Shown here: positions 23,065-31,800 of the stretch, piece by piece | Layout of the letters: each line of letters begins with the position of its first letter | Position numbering within the stretch: the first letter of the stretch is position 1 | Origin: Streptomyces formicae | Lineage (GTDB): Bacteria > Actinomycetota > Actinomycetes > Streptomycetales > Streptomycetaceae | Assembly (NCBI RefSeq): GCF_002556545.1 | Contig: NZ_CP022685.1 | Location: 3,472,001 to 3,536,000, forward strand | DNA: 64,000 bases | Direction: 5' to 3' | The notes under the pieces: generated by a model | What the model was told of the DNA's origin: nothing | The model's input: only the letters and a program-made list of their open reading frames with translations | Databases searched by the model: none | Translations under genes and position numbers: made by a program

Positions 23065-24885
23065 GTGAACGGAACGTCAGAAGGGCCCCCGCCCCCGGCG
23101 GTCACGGCGCCCGGTCGCGCCAGGACCGCCGTCACCCAGCGTCGTCCCCCGGACCCGGCCGACTACCTCGCCGCCTTCACCGGCGCCCCGCTCCCCCTCG
23201 CCGTCGTCGACCCCGACGGCCGCGTGGTCTGCGCCAACGACGCCCTCGCCGAGCTGCTCGGCACCGCCGCCGACGCGCTCGCCGGACGCGCCGCCGCCGA
23301 CCTGGTCGACCTGTCGTCCGACGCCCGCGCCTGGCACGCCTACCGCGAGGTGCTCCGCGGCAGGCAGGCCAAGCTGCGCTGCACCCGCAGACTGAAGCAC
23401 CCCGACGGGCACTCCCTGTGGGTGCAGGTCACGGTGCAGCCCATGCCGGACTCGCAGGGCGGGGGCGACGGGGCCCGCGCCGTACTGCTCTCCGCCGCCG
23501 ACATCAGCGCGCGCCGCGAACTCCAGGCCAGGCTGCGCCACGTCCAGATGCACGACCCCGTGACCCGCCTGCCCAATCGCAACCTCTTCTTCGAACGACT
23601 GGCGTCGGCGCTCGAAGCGGGTGCCTACGACGACACGAGCACCGGCCGGATCGGCCTGTGCTACCTCGACCTCGACGGGTTCAAGGCGGTCAACGACACC
23701 CTCGGGCACCGGATCGGCGACCGGCTGCTCGCGGCCGTCGCCAAACGCCTGACGCACTGCGCCGACGAGGCCGGGTACGGCGGGGCCTCGGCGCCCCTGG
23801 TGGCGCGCCTGGGCGGCGACGAATTCGCCCTGCTCGTCGAGGAGTCGACCGGCACGGAACAACTCGCCGACCTCGCCGAAGCGGTCCTGAAGACGCTGCG
23901 GGAACCCTTCGACCTCTCCGGGCAGCGGCTCTCCGTCTCCGCGTCCATCGGCGTCGTCGAGCGGCGCGCCGCCGGCACCACCACGACCGGGCTCATGCAG
24001 GCCGCCGACACCACGCTGTACTGGGCGAAGACCGACGGCAAGGCCCGCTGGACGCTCTTCGACCCGGAGCGCAACGCCCACCGCATGACCCGCCAGGCCC
24101 TGGCCAGTTCACTGCGCCCGGCCGTCGAGCGGGGCGAATTCGTCCTGGAGTACCAGCCGTTGGTGGGCCTGGCGGACGAGGACGTGCGCGGGGTCGAGGC
24201 GCTGGTGCGCTGGCGCCACCCGCAGTTCGGGCTGCTCACGCCGAATCGGTTCATCGGCCTGGCCGAGGAGGACGGGTCGATCGTGCAGCTCGGCCGGTGG
24301 GTCCTGCGCACGGCCTGCCGACAGGCGCGGCGCTGGCAGTTGGCGCATCCGGAGCGGGATCCCGTCTTCGTGAGCGTCAACGTCGCGGTGCGGCAGGTGT
24401 GGGACTCCGACCTGGTCGCCGATGTCGCGGAGATCCTCGCAGAGACCGGACTCCCCGCGGAACTCCTCCAGTTGGAGCTCACCGAGTCCGCCGTCATGGG
24501 CTCAGCGGGGCGCCCGCTCCAGGCTCTTCAGGCGCTCAGCGACATGGGGGTGCAGATCGCCATCGACGACTTCGGCACGGGGTACTCGAACCTGGCGTAC
24601 CTGAGCCGCCTCCCGGTGTCCGTACTGAAGCTCGACGGGTCGTTCGTGCGGGGCTTCCAGTACGAGGAGGGGGAGGCGCATCTGAACCCCGCCGACGAGG
24701 TCATCGTCGAGGCGTTGGTGCGGTTGGCGCACCAGTTGGGGATCACGGTGACCGCGGAGTGCGTGGAGACTGCGTCTCAGGCTCGGCGGCTTCGGCGGAT
24801 CGGGTGTGACACGGGGCAGGGGTGGCTGTACTCCCGTGCGGTGTCGCCGGATCGTATCTCCGCACTTTTGCGGGGCGCTTCATAG
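23065..24885 (+). CDS. cdgA: PAS-GGDEF-EAL cyclic-di-GMP enzyme (probable CdgA)
   Basis: 606 residues, cytoplasmic. Order: PAS (about 30-150, GAPLPLAVVDPDGRVVCAND), GGDEF (about 165-325, intact GGDEF at 250-254) and EAL (about 340-600, intact EAL at 378-380 in GVEALVRWRHP, plus IDDFGTGYSNLAYL and ECVE). Both catalytic motifs are intact, so synthesis and hydrolysis of c-di-GMP are both possible. The RxxD inhibitory site before GGDEF is absent (APLVARLGGDEF). The GTG at 23065 has GGGAG upstream. CdgA of S. coelicolor has this architecture and, from memory, the same neighbourhood; raising its level blocks aerial growth. A BldD-like repeat lies upstream. A nested palindrome follows the stop. Confidence 0.88.
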   Translation: MNGTSEGPPPPAVTAPGRARTAVTQRRPPDPADYLAAFTGAPLPLAVVDPDGRVVCANDALAELLGTAADALAGRAAADLVDLSSDARAWHAYREVLRGRQAKLRCTRRLKHPDGHSLWVQVTVQPMPDSQGGGDGARAVLLSAADISARRELQARLRHVQMHDPVTRLPNRNLFFERLASALEAGAYDDTSTGRIGLCYLDLDGFKAVNDTLGHRIGDRLLAAVAKRLTHCADEAGYGGASAPLVARLGGDEFALLVEESTGTEQLADLAEAVLKTLREPFDLSGQRLSVSASIGVVERRAAGTTTTGLMQAADTTLYWAKTDGKARWTLFDPERNAHRMTRQALASSLRPAVERGEFVLEYQPLVGLADEDVRGVEALVRWRHPQFGLLTPNRFIGLAEEDGSIVQLGRWVLRTACRQARRWQLAHPERDPVFVSVNVAVRQVWDSDLVADVAEILAETGLPAELLQLELTESAVMGSAGRPLQALQALSDMGVQIAIDDFGTGYSNLAYLSRLPVSVLKLDGSFVRGFQYEEGEAHLNPADEVIVEALVRLAHQLGITVTAECVETASQARRLRRIGCDTGQGWLYSRAVSPDRISALLRGAS

Positions 24886-24899
24886 CGGGTGCCCCGTCA

Positions 24900-25014
24900 G
24901 GGGCGCGGGGAACTGCGCGAGCAACCACGAACAAGCCGCAGCCGCGCCTGCGGGGATCTCGGCAGACGCGACTGCGGCTTCTCGCGCGCTGAGCGCGCAG
25001 TTCCCCGCGCCCCT
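24900..25014. repeat. 115-bp nested palindrome, copy 2
   Basis: Same plan and length as the element at 20045: outer arms GGGGCGCGGGGAACTGCGCG and complement, inner arms around AAGCCGCAGCCGCG...GCGACTGCGGCTT with a few mismatches. It separates the convergent c-di-GMP gene and the flavin oxidoreductase and overlaps the last bases of the latter, as expected of a two-way terminator. Confidence 0.85.
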
Positions 25015-26167
25015 AGCGGGGCAACCCGTACGCGTCGGCGATCAACTCGTACGAGCGCAAGCGGATGTCGCCGCTGTGCGCGTTGCCCGTGATCATCAGC
25101 TCGTCCGCGCCCGTGCGCTTGGCGAGGTCGTCGAGGCCGGTGCGCACCTCGTCGACGGTGCCGTGGATGACGTTGGAGTTCCAGGTGGTGATGAACTCCT
25201 GCTCCATGGGGCTGAACTGGTGCGTCTCGGCCTCCTCGGGAGTGGGCACGAGGCCGGGGCGCCCGGTGCGCAGGCGGACCATGTTCAGGGCCGCGGCCCG
25301 CACCTGGCGGCGAGCCTCGTTCTCGTCGTCGGTGGCCAGCGCGGAGACGCCGATCAGGGCGTACGGGGCGTCGAGCACCGCGGAGGGCTTGAACGACTCG
25401 CGGTAGAGGTCGAGGGCCGGGATGGTGTTCTGCGCGGAGAAGTGGTGCGCGAAGGCGAACGGCAGACCGAGGACGCCCGCGAGCCGGGCGCTGAAGCCGG
25501 AGGAGCCGAGCAGCCAGATCGGCGGGCGGTGGGTGGACTGCACACCGCCGGGCGAGGTCGCCTGGATGGGCCCGGGCACCGCGTGGATGCGCCCGTACGG
25601 GTGACCGTCAGGGAAGTCGTCGTCCAGGAAGCGGGTGAGCTCGGCGAGCTGCTGGGGGAAGTCGTCGGCGCCCTCGTTCAGCCGCTCGGCGCGGCGCAGG
25701 GCGGCGGCGGTGGCGCCGTCGGTGCCGGGGGCCCGGCCCAGGCCCAGGTCGACGCGGCCCGGGGCCATCGCCTCCAGGGTGCCGAACTGCTCGGCGATCA
25801 CGAGCGGGGCGTGGTTGGGCAGCATCACGCCGCCGGAGCCGAGCCGGATGCGGCCGGTGTGGGCGGCGAGGTGGGCGAGGATCACGGCCGGGGAGGAGGA
25901 CGCGACGCCGGGCATGGAGTGGTGCTCGGCCACCCAGTAGCGGTGGTAGCCGCGGCCCTCGGCGAGCTTGGCGATCTCGACGCTGGTGCGCAGCGCGTCG
26001 GTGGCGGTGCGCCCCGCGCCGACGGTCACCAGGTCGAGTACGGACAGGGGCACGGGCGCGGTGCCGTGCCGCTCCCCGCGGATGCCGTCCTCGCGGATGC
26101 CGTCGTCACGGGTGCCCTCGCCGGTCGGGTCCACTGTCACTGGGGGTGCCTCCTGCACTGCGTACAT
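25013..26167 (-). CDS. LLM-class flavin-dependent oxidoreductase
   Basis: 384 residues, luciferase-like monooxygenase barrel (LuxA/alkanal type, single-component YajO/limB-like subgroup). Landmarks: [10 protein letters not shown] at strand 1, [17 protein letters not shown] (the conserved AEHH), [33 protein letters not shown] segment and [13 protein letters not shown]. It presumably uses FMN with NAD(P)H; the substrate is unknown. The N-terminal 35 residues are low complexity and a later start is possible. Start ATG 26167 is kept. It is convergent with the GGDEF-EAL gene, with a palindrome between. Confidence 0.88.
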   Translation of the reverse strand: MYAVQEAPPVTVDPTGEGTRDDGIREDGIRGERHGTAPVPLSVLDLVTVGAGRTATDALRTSVEIAKLAEGRGYHRYWVAEHHSMPGVASSSPAVILAHLAAHTGRIRLGSGGVMLPNHAPLVIAEQFGTLEAMAPGRVDLGLGRAPGTDGATAAALRRAERLNEGADDFPQQLAELTRFLDDDFPDGHPYGRIHAVPGPIQATSPGGVQSTHRPPIWLLGSSGFSARLAGVLGLPFAFAHHFSAQNTIPALDLYRESFKPSAVLDAPYALIGVSALATDDENEARRQVRAAALNMVRLRTGRPGLVPTPEEAETHQFSPMEQEFITTWNSNVIHGTVDEVRTGLDDLAKRTGADELMITGNAHSGDIRLRSYELIADAYGLPR

Positions 26168-26317
26168 ACGTCACGTGGGTACGGGACAGCCAACAGGAGT
26201 GGTTCTCCGTTTATTCCCGGCCGGTCCGGGCGGGTCCGGAGGTTCCCCGCCGGGGCCGTACGGGAAGCACCGGACTAACGTGACACGTGCGACGGATCCC
26301 ATCCACGGAGACTGACC

Positions 26318-26566
26318 ATGGCCGAGCCGCTCAAGACCCTCGTCGACGGAGTCGAGGTCGAGGTGCCCAACACCATCCCGGACATCCGTGCCGCCCTGCC
26401 CGAGGAGCGGCGCGCGGAGTTCGACCGGGCCATCAACGCGGCCGGGGTCGACGAGATCCACGCCGTGATGCGGCACTGGATGCTGGAGGCCGTGCCCGAT
26501 CCCGACGCCGAGGCACGGCTCGCGCGGCTCGCCTCCGACGAGGCGGAGAGGCGGGGCGTCGCTTGA
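26318..26566 (+). CDS. Small acidic protein, possible antitoxin
   Basis: 82 residues, start ATG 26318 with GGAGA seven to eight bases before. The first part (MAEPLKTLVDGVEVEVP) is extended and the rest is helical and acidic (EERRAEFDRAINAAGV, DAEARLARLASDEAERRG). No DNA-binding motif is certain. Its stop overlaps the start of a small basic RelE/ParE-like protein gene (TTGA at 26563-26566). Size, charge and overlap fit an antitoxin preceding its toxin. A HMM search would be needed to name the family; I rate the pairing as likely and the function as tentative. Confidence 0.6.
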   Translation: MAEPLKTLVDGVEVEVPNTIPDIRAALPEERRAEFDRAINAAGVDEIHAVMRHWMLEAVPDPDAEARLARLASDEAERRGVA

Positions 26567-26823
26567 GTGCCCGCCACCGCCGGAGCCACCGCGTGACCTA
26601 CGCGCCTCCGGCCGACGACACCCTGGCCAAGATGGGCGACGCCGACGCCTTCCGGGCCGCGCTGACGCGCACCGTGGCCCGCGATCCCTACGGCCACGGC
26701 TCCACGCCCGTGCGGGACGACCCCGACCGCAGGGAGGCGACGGTGGGCGGCGCCATCGTCCTGTACTACGTGTCGGGGTCGGTCCAGACCCTGACGGTGG
26801 TCAGGCTGATCCTCAGTCCTTGA
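26563..26823 (+). CDS. RelE/ParE-like small protein, possible toxin
   Basis: 86 residues from TTG 26563, in a TTGA overlap with the preceding stop; GTG 26593 would leave 76. The pattern is that of RelE/ParE folds: a first strand HRVTYAPPADD, helices with DADAFRAALTRTVARDPYGH, then strands REATVGGAIVLYYV and QTLTVVRLIL. DPYGHGSTPVRDDPDRRE fits the loop before the central strand in many RelE-like toxins. It may cleave mRNA on the ribosome or poison gyrase; the active residues are not certain. It ends nine bases from the convergent isomerase gene. Confidence 0.55.
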   Translation: MSARHRRSHRVTYAPPADDTLAKMGDADAFRAALTRTVARDPYGHGSTPVRDDPDRREATVGGAIVLYYVSGSVQTLTVVRLILSP

Positions 26824-26831
26824 GCCGGTTC

Positions 26832-27569
26832 TCAGCCCTTGACCTGCACCAGCGGCTCCTTGGTGAACAGGGAGCCGAGCGCCGGGGCGTTCAGGCGCCG
26901 CGACGCGAGCCGCAGGGCCTCCCAGACCGTGACCTGGTTGGCCGTCAGGACCGGCTTGCCGATGGCCTCCTCGGCCTCGCGGACGTACGCCGCGGTGTGC
27001 AGCGCCGTGTCGGGCAGGAGCAGCGCCTGGGCGTCCGCGTGGTCGCCGTCGCGGGCCAGGGCGAGCACCTCGTCGCGGCCCCAGGTGCCGACCTCGGCGG
27101 CCGTGATGATGCCGCTGCCCCGCACCGAGACGACCTCGGCGCCCGCGTCCTTCAGGAAGGCGGAGAAGTGCCCCGCCACGTCGTCCGGGTAGGTCGCCGC
27201 GATCGCCACGCGGGTCGCGCCCACCTCGCGCAGGGCGTGGGCGAAGGCGAACGACGTGGAGGACGCGGGCAGTCCCGCCGCCCTGGCGAGGTCGCGGACC
27301 TGCTCGTGCGCGCCCTCCCAGCCGAAGACGAAGCTGGCGCTGGTGCACGCCCAGACCACCGCCTCCGCGCCGGAGAGCCTGAGCTCCTCGACCCCGGCGG
27401 CGAGCCGCTCCGCCGAGCCCATCTCCAGGAGCGCGTCGACCCGGTGGGCGTCCTCGCCGATGTCCGTATGGACGACCTGCAGCCGGACGTCGCTGCCGAG
27501 CATCTGCTCCATGCGGGGGTAGTCGTCCTCTGCCGAGTGCCCCGGGTAGAGAAATCCGAGTGCCGTCAC
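26832..27569 (-). CDS. Asp/Glu racemase / maleate isomerase-family protein (copy B)
   Basis: 245 residues. The two half-domains carry the expected cysteine positions or relics: VWACTSASFVFG (about Cys85) and, in the second half, LLLPDTALHT where the second Cys is replaced, followed by LTANQVTVWEALRLA. The family includes maleate cis-trans isomerase, arylmalonate decarboxylase and EutA of ectoine degradation. The loss of the second Cys resembles decarboxylase-type or non-racemising members. GTG 27569 overlaps the stop of the upstream paralogue (GTGA). It belongs to the catabolic island with the Ehu-type importer. Confidence 0.82.
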   Translation of the reverse strand: MTALGFLYPGHSAEDDYPRMEQMLGSDVRLQVVHTDIGEDAHRVDALLEMGSAERLAAGVEELRLSGAEAVVWACTSASFVFGWEGAHEQVRDLARAAGLPASSTSFAFAHALREVGATRVAIAATYPDDVAGHFSAFLKDAGAEVVSVRGSGIITAAEVGTWGRDEVLALARDGDHADAQALLLPDTALHTAAYVREAEEAIGKPVLTANQVTVWEALRLASRRLNAPALGSLFTKEPLVQVKG

Positions 27570-28405
27570 GTCCAGCCTCCTCCTTCTGCGGGTGGCCCCG
27601 CGGGCGGTCCTTCGGGCAGGCCCTGGCCCTGTGGCGGCCTCGGCGGGTTCAGCGGACTGGCGCCCGGCCTGGCCGCGGGATTGATCAGTGCCTGATAGGG
27701 CCCTACCGCACCCGTACCCAGCCTGCGCAACGCCGACCACATCGTCACCTGGTTCGCCGAGAGCACCGGAACACGCAGCTCCGCCTCCAGTTGCGGAATG
27801 ACGTCGTACGTCGGCAGGTTGGTGCAGCTGATGAAGAGGGCGTCGACCCCACTCGTGACCGCGCGCCGCGCCATGTCGGCGACGTCCCGGTAGGGGACCT
27901 TCCAGATGTGCCGGGTGAGGCCGAGGTAGGCACGGCCCGTGACGTGGACCCCGGCCTCGGCCAGGTACTGCTCCAGGGCCTGGGTGACCGACCAGGTGTA
28001 GGGCGTGACCAGCGCGATGCGCCGCGCGCCCAGTTCGTCGATGGCTTCCAGGAGCGCGCCCGACGTGGTCACCGACGCGACCGCGCCCTCGCGCGTCATG
28101 GCCTCGCACATGGCCCGTTCGCCGGCGGTGCCGCCGACGAAGCTGCCCGAGGTGCAGGCGTAGGCGAGGACTTCGGGTTCGGCGGCGCTCAGCGCACGGA
28201 CCGCCTCCCCCAGCGTCTCGTGTTCGCTGACGACGCGCGCGAGGTCCAGGCTGACCTCGACGGGCACGTACGGAGTACGGGTCAGATGAAGGGAGACCTC
28301 GTCCGGGATCCACCGCCACAGTTCGCGGTCGAGGGCGAAGTCGAAGGGTGCGACGACACCGACACCGCGTTGCGGTTGTGGTCCGCCGAGAAAGGAGACG
28401 TCCAT
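27566..28405 (-). CDS. Asp/Glu racemase / maleate isomerase-family protein (copy A)
   Basis: 279 residues from ATG 28405 (MDVSFLGGPQPQ); AAAGGAGA is found upstream. Both catalytic cysteines are present: AYACTSGSFVGG and LFISCTNLPTYD, the pair used by maleate isomerase and EutA-like enzymes. LSANQVTMWSALRRLG is the family's C-terminal signature. The tail of 40 residues is Pro/Gly-rich. It is translationally coupled to copy B. It is divergent from the D-2-hydroxyacid dehydrogenase gene, with a 287-base region that holds a GAAACGGTTTC palindrome. Confidence 0.85.
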   Translation of the reverse strand: MDVSFLGGPQPQRGVGVVAPFDFALDRELWRWIPDEVSLHLTRTPYVPVEVSLDLARVVSEHETLGEAVRALSAAEPEVLAYACTSGSFVGGTAGERAMCEAMTREGAVASVTTSGALLEAIDELGARRIALVTPYTWSVTQALEQYLAEAGVHVTGRAYLGLTRHIWKVPYRDVADMARRAVTSGVDALFISCTNLPTYDVIPQLEAELRVPVLSANQVTMWSALRRLGTGAVGPYQALINPAARPGASPLNPPRPPQGQGLPEGPPAGPPAEGGGWT

Positions 28406-28675
28406 GAGCAGGCCCCACGTTCGTGCGTGGTGATCAGGGACCGGCCGGGGGCCGGGGACGAGCGATACCGGCGACGCGCCGGGACGTCGGGACGGGGATG
28501 CCTGTGCGGCGGACCGCACAGAGAGTGCGAGCGGATGCGCGGACAGTACTCGGTTCCGGAGACGACTGCACGACAGCGCCTCTGTTGACGAAGGTAGGTT
28601 CGGGTGCCAGCGTGGTCAATCCGCACATCTCAGACGGCCGAGCCGTACCTCTTCAGGGAAGCGGAACCTCATTGC

Positions 28676-28686
28676 GAAACGGTTTC
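28676..28686. promoter_or_regulatory. Operator-like palindrome GAAACGGTTTC
   Basis: Perfect 5-1-5 palindrome seven bases before the dehydrogenase ATG and facing the divergent isomerase pair. A related 5-1-5 palindrome, GGAACCGTTCC, occurs at 35034-35044 upstream of the IclR regulator gene. The shared core GRAAC-N-GTTYC suggests one regulator, most simply the IclR protein of the island. It may coincide with the RBS region. Confidence 0.45.
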
Positions 28687-28692
28687 CCCTCG

Positions 28693-29649
28693 ATGTCCGA
28701 ATCAACCGTTCTTGTCCTTGACGCCCAGCCTCCTGAGCCACCGCCGAGGCTCGGGAAGCTCACCGGGCGGGCCCGGATCCTGCACGCGGACGCGTCGAAT
28801 CTGGCCGGACAACTGCCCCTGGCCGACGTCCTGTTGGTGTGGGACTTCAGCTCACACGCGGTGCGCGACGCCTGGCCCGGCGAGGGCGCGAGGCCCCGCT
28901 GGGTGCATACGGCGAGCGCGGGCGTGGATCATCTGATGTGTCCCGAGCTCGCGGCGTCCGACACGGTGGTCACCAACGCCCGCGGCGTCTTCGACCAGCC
29001 GATCGCCGAGTACGTCGCGGCGCTCGTCCTGGCCATGGCCAAGGACCTGCCACGCACCCTCGACCTGCAACGCGAGCGCGCCTGGGAGCACCGCGAGACC
29101 CGCAGGGTCGGGGGCACCCGCGCCTGTGTGGTGGGGACCGGGCCGATCGGCCGTGCGATCGCCGGCACGCTGAAGGCGCTCGGCATCACCACCGCCCTGG
29201 TGGGCCGCACCGCGCGGGCCGGGGTGCACGGGCCCGACGACCTCGACCGGCTGCTCACCCGCGCCGACTGGGTGGTGTGCGCGGCGCCGCTGACCGACGA
29301 CACGCGGGGCATGTTCGACGCGCGGCGGTTCGGCGTGATGCAGCCGTCGGCGCGGTTCGTCAACATCGGGCGCGGCGCCCTCGTCGTCGAGGACGACCTG
29401 GTGGAGGCGCTGACCAAGCGGTGGATCGCGGGCGCGGCGCTCGACGTCTTCGAGCAGGAGCCGCTGCCGGGCGACAGCCCGCTGTGGACGGTGCCGGGGC
29501 TGCTCGTCTCCCCGCACATGAGCGGTGACACGGTCGGCTGGCGCGACGAACTGGGCACGCAGTTCGTCGAGTTGTACGAACAGTGGTCGACGGGACAGCC
29601 GCTGGCGAACGTGGTCGACAAGAAACGTGGGTATGTCCCAGGACATTGA
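28693..29649 (+). CDS. D-isomer-specific 2-hydroxyacid dehydrogenase
   Basis: 318 residues. NAD-binding motif VVGTGPIGRAIAGTLKALG (about 135-153). The catalytic trio is visible: Arg in NIGRGALVVEDD, Glu in DVFEQEPLPGD and His in LLVSPHMSGD. SAGVDHLM and YVAALVLAMAKDLPRTL are typical. It reduces or oxidises a 2-keto/2-hydroxy acid in the cytoplasm, probably an intermediate of the island's pathway. Start at ATG 28693; the frame is open upstream but lacks coding character. A run of TGATCA-containing repeats begins at its stop codon. Confidence 0.9.
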   Translation: MSESTVLVLDAQPPEPPPRLGKLTGRARILHADASNLAGQLPLADVLLVWDFSSHAVRDAWPGEGARPRWVHTASAGVDHLMCPELAASDTVVTNARGVFDQPIAEYVAALVLAMAKDLPRTLDLQRERAWEHRETRRVGGTRACVVGTGPIGRAIAGTLKALGITTALVGRTARAGVHGPDDLDRLLTRADWVVCAAPLTDDTRGMFDARRFGVMQPSARFVNIGRGALVVEDDLVEALTKRWIAGAALDVFEQEPLPGDSPLWTVPGLLVSPHMSGDTVGWRDELGTQFVELYEQWSTGQPLANVVDKKRGYVPGH

Positions 29650-29704
29650 TCACCCCTGATCACCACTCCTGATCACCACTCCTGATCACCACTCCTGATC
29701 ACCC
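29647..29704. repeat. 13-bp tandem repeat (CTGATCACCACTC)
   Basis: Three exact units of CTGATCACCACTC (29656-29668, 29669-29681, 29682-29694) with a partial unit on each side, giving five TGATCAC in all. The first includes the TGA stop of the dehydrogenase. It fills most of the gap to the amidase gene. It is AT-richer than the neighbourhood and could be slippage-generated or a repeated operator. Confidence 0.85.
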
Positions 29705-29738
29705 CGGACACCGCCCGACCGCCTCCTGAGGAGCGTGC

Positions 29739-31142
29739 ATGACCGAGCTCACGGATCTCACCGCCGTACAACTCGTCGACGGCTACCGCAAGGGCGAATT
29801 CAGTCCGCTCGACGCGACGCGCGCCGTGCTGCGGCGGGCCGAGGAGAGCCAGGGCGCGGTGAACGCGTTCGTGCGGATCTCCGCCGAGGAGGCGATCGCG
29901 CAGGCCGGGGCCAGTACGGAGCGGTGGCGCCGTGGCGAGCCGCAGGGCCTGGTGGACGGCGTCCCGGTGTCGGTGAAGGACCTGCTCCTGCTGCGCGGCG
30001 GGCCGACCCTGCGCGGCTCGATGACCGTGCGTCCGGAGGGCAAGTGGAACGAGGACGCGCCCTCGGTCGCCCGGCTGCGCGAGCACGGCGCGGTCTTCGT
30101 CGGCCGCACCACCACACCGGAGTTCGGCTGGAAGGGCGTCACGGACGGGCCGCAGAGCGGGATCACCCGTAATCCGTACGACACGTCGCGCACCTCGGGC
30201 GGCTCCAGCGGGGGCAGCGCGGCGGCCGTGGCGGTCGGCGCGGGCCCCCTGTCGCTCGGTACGGACGGCGGCGGTTCGGTGCGGATCCCCGCGGCGTTCT
30301 GCGGGATCTTCGCGCTGAAGCCGACGTACGGCCGGGTGCCGCTGTATCCCGCGAGCCCCTTCGGCACGCTCGCCCACGTGGGCCCGATGACGCGGGACGC
30401 GGCGGACGCGGCGCTGATGATGGAGGTCATCACCGGCCCCGACGCGCGCGACTGGTCCCAACTGGGCCCGGTGGCGGGCAGTTTCCGCACCGGCGTCGGG
30501 GGCGGGGTGCGCGGTCTGCGCGTCGCCTACTCCCCCTCGTTCGGCGGCCAGGTCGCGGTGCGGCCCGGGGTCGCCGCCGCGGTGCGCCGCGCGGTGGAGT
30601 CGCTCGCCGCGCAGGGCGCGTACGTCGAGGAGACCGACCCCGACTTCTCGGACCCGGTGGAGGCGTTCCACACCCTGTGGTTCAGCGGGGCCGCGCGCGT
30701 GGTGCAGCATCTCTCGCCCGCCCAGCGGGAGTTGCTCGACCCAGGGCTGCGGGAGATCTGCGGGCGCGGCGCCCGGTACAGCGCGCTCGACTATCTGGCC
30801 GCCGTCGACACCCGCATGGATCTGGGCCGCCGGATGGGCCGCTTCCACTCGACGTACGACCTGCTGGTCACGCCGACGCTCCCGATCACCGCGTTCGAAG
30901 CGGGGGTCGAGGTGCCCAAGGGCTCGGGGCATCGGCGCTGGACGGGGTGGACCCCGTTCACGTACCCGTTCAACTTGACGCAGCAGCCCGCGGCGACGGT
31001 GCCCTGTGGCCTGGACGAGGACGGACTGCCCGTCGGGGTGCAGATCGTCGGGGCGCGCCACGCCGACACGGTGGTGCTTCGGGCCGCGCATGCGTTGTAC
31101 GAGGCGGGGGCCGGGGGGATCGCTCCTCCCACCGTGGGGTGA
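29739..31142 (+). CDS. Amidase (amidase signature family)
   Basis: 467 residues. The Ser-cisSer-Lys triad is present: Lys in GVPVSVKDLLLLRGG, and the serines in the Gly/Ser signature TSGGSSGGSAAAVAVGAGP followed by GTDGGGSVRIPAAFCGI. QPAATVPCG and GLPVGVQIVG are the C-terminal family marks. It hydrolyses an amide to acid and ammonia in the cytoplasm; the substrate is unknown and probably supplied by the nearby importer. Start ATG 29739 with GAGGAG upstream. It is probably co-transcribed with the dehydrogenase (89-base gap filled by tandem repeats). Confidence 0.92.
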   Translation: MTELTDLTAVQLVDGYRKGEFSPLDATRAVLRRAEESQGAVNAFVRISAEEAIAQAGASTERWRRGEPQGLVDGVPVSVKDLLLLRGGPTLRGSMTVRPEGKWNEDAPSVARLREHGAVFVGRTTTPEFGWKGVTDGPQSGITRNPYDTSRTSGGSSGGSAAAVAVGAGPLSLGTDGGGSVRIPAAFCGIFALKPTYGRVPLYPASPFGTLAHVGPMTRDAADAALMMEVITGPDARDWSQLGPVAGSFRTGVGGGVRGLRVAYSPSFGGQVAVRPGVAAAVRRAVESLAAQGAYVEETDPDFSDPVEAFHTLWFSGAARVVQHLSPAQRELLDPGLREICGRGARYSALDYLAAVDTRMDLGRRMGRFHSTYDLLVTPTLPITAFEAGVEVPKGSGHRRWTGWTPFTYPFNLTQQPAATVPCGLDEDGLPVGVQIVGARHADTVVLRAAHALYEAGAGGIAPPTVG

Positions 31143-31147
31143 TGTCT

Positions 31148-31164
31148 CGGGGGCGTTGCCCCCG
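31148..31164. terminator. Short hairpin between convergent amidase and DUF3830 genes
   Basis: CGGGGGC-GTT-GCCCCCG, a perfect 7-bp stem with a 3-base loop, just after the amidase stop. No T-tract follows. The next bases include CGCCGGACGGGC, a string I recall as common in Streptomyces convergent intergenic regions. Confidence 0.55.
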
Positions 31165-31202
31165 GGCCCCCAGTCCTCAATCGCCGGACGGGCTTGTTAC
31201 AC

Positions 31203-31703
31203 CTACAGCCTGCGGAAGTTCAGCGACTCCCCCTGCGCGCCCGCGCGCCACAGGTCGTTGCAGGCCTCGGCCATGCGGTCGAGGCCGTCGACGATCTGGC
31301 CCCAGACGATGCCGGGCACCCAGCCGACGTCGCCGTTGAGGAGCAGGTTGTTGCGTTCGTAGAAGAGGGCCAGGTCGACGACGGTGGTGCCCGCCTTCAC
31401 GTCCGCCCCGGCCTCGTATCCGTATGCCTGGGTCCCCAGTTCCGTACCGGAAAAGGAGAAATAACAGAGATCTCCTGGGATAGGGGTGACTGTCGGATTT
31501 TCCAGGGGCGGCTCGCGGTCCGCGAATGCCGGGAAAAGGGCGTAGATCTCGTTGCGCGCGTATTTCGCGTGATAGACGTCCGAGCCGAGCGGAAGCGCCT
31601 CCCACACCGCCTCGCAGGTCACCGGGGCCCGGTCGTCGAGCAGCTTTGCCGTGCACTGAACTCCCCGCTTGGCGAGGGAGACTTCGATGAATCGGTCTGC
31701 CAT
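31203..31703 (-). CDS. DUF3830 family protein (cyclophilin-like fold)
   Basis: 166 residues. Recognised by overall pattern: FIEVSLAKRGVQCTAKLLDD, TCEAVWEALPL, YHAKYARNEIY, NPTVTPIPGDLCYF and FYERNNLLLNGDVGWVPG. DUF3830 proteins have a cyclophilin-like fold and unknown function and often neighbour amidase, hydantoinase or Ehu-type transporter genes, as here. Two ATGs are possible: 31712 (GGAGG three bases before) and 31703 (twelve bases before); the shorter form starts at MADRFIEV. It is divergent from the importer operon; the 97-base gap should hold both promoters. Confidence 0.82.
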   Translation of the reverse strand: MADRFIEVSLAKRGVQCTAKLLDDRAPVTCEAVWEALPLGSDVYHAKYARNEIYALFPAFADREPPLENPTVTPIPGDLCYFSFSGTELGTQAYGYEAGADVKAGTTVVDLALFYERNNLLLNGDVGWVPGIVWGQIVDGLDRMAEACNDLWRAGAQGESLNFRRL

Positions 31704-31800
31704 GTGTCCCATGCTCCTCCCTGGGTCAAGACCACAACGATTGCATCAGGGGCCGAAATTCATCGGCATATCTCGTGTCGAGTCGGGTAGCCGCGCGCCC

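Noticed and set aside
26832..28418. One 528-residue fused isomerase
   Set aside because: The upstream part of that frame is the shadow of the real copy A in another frame; the true start is GTG 27569 in a GTGA overlap.
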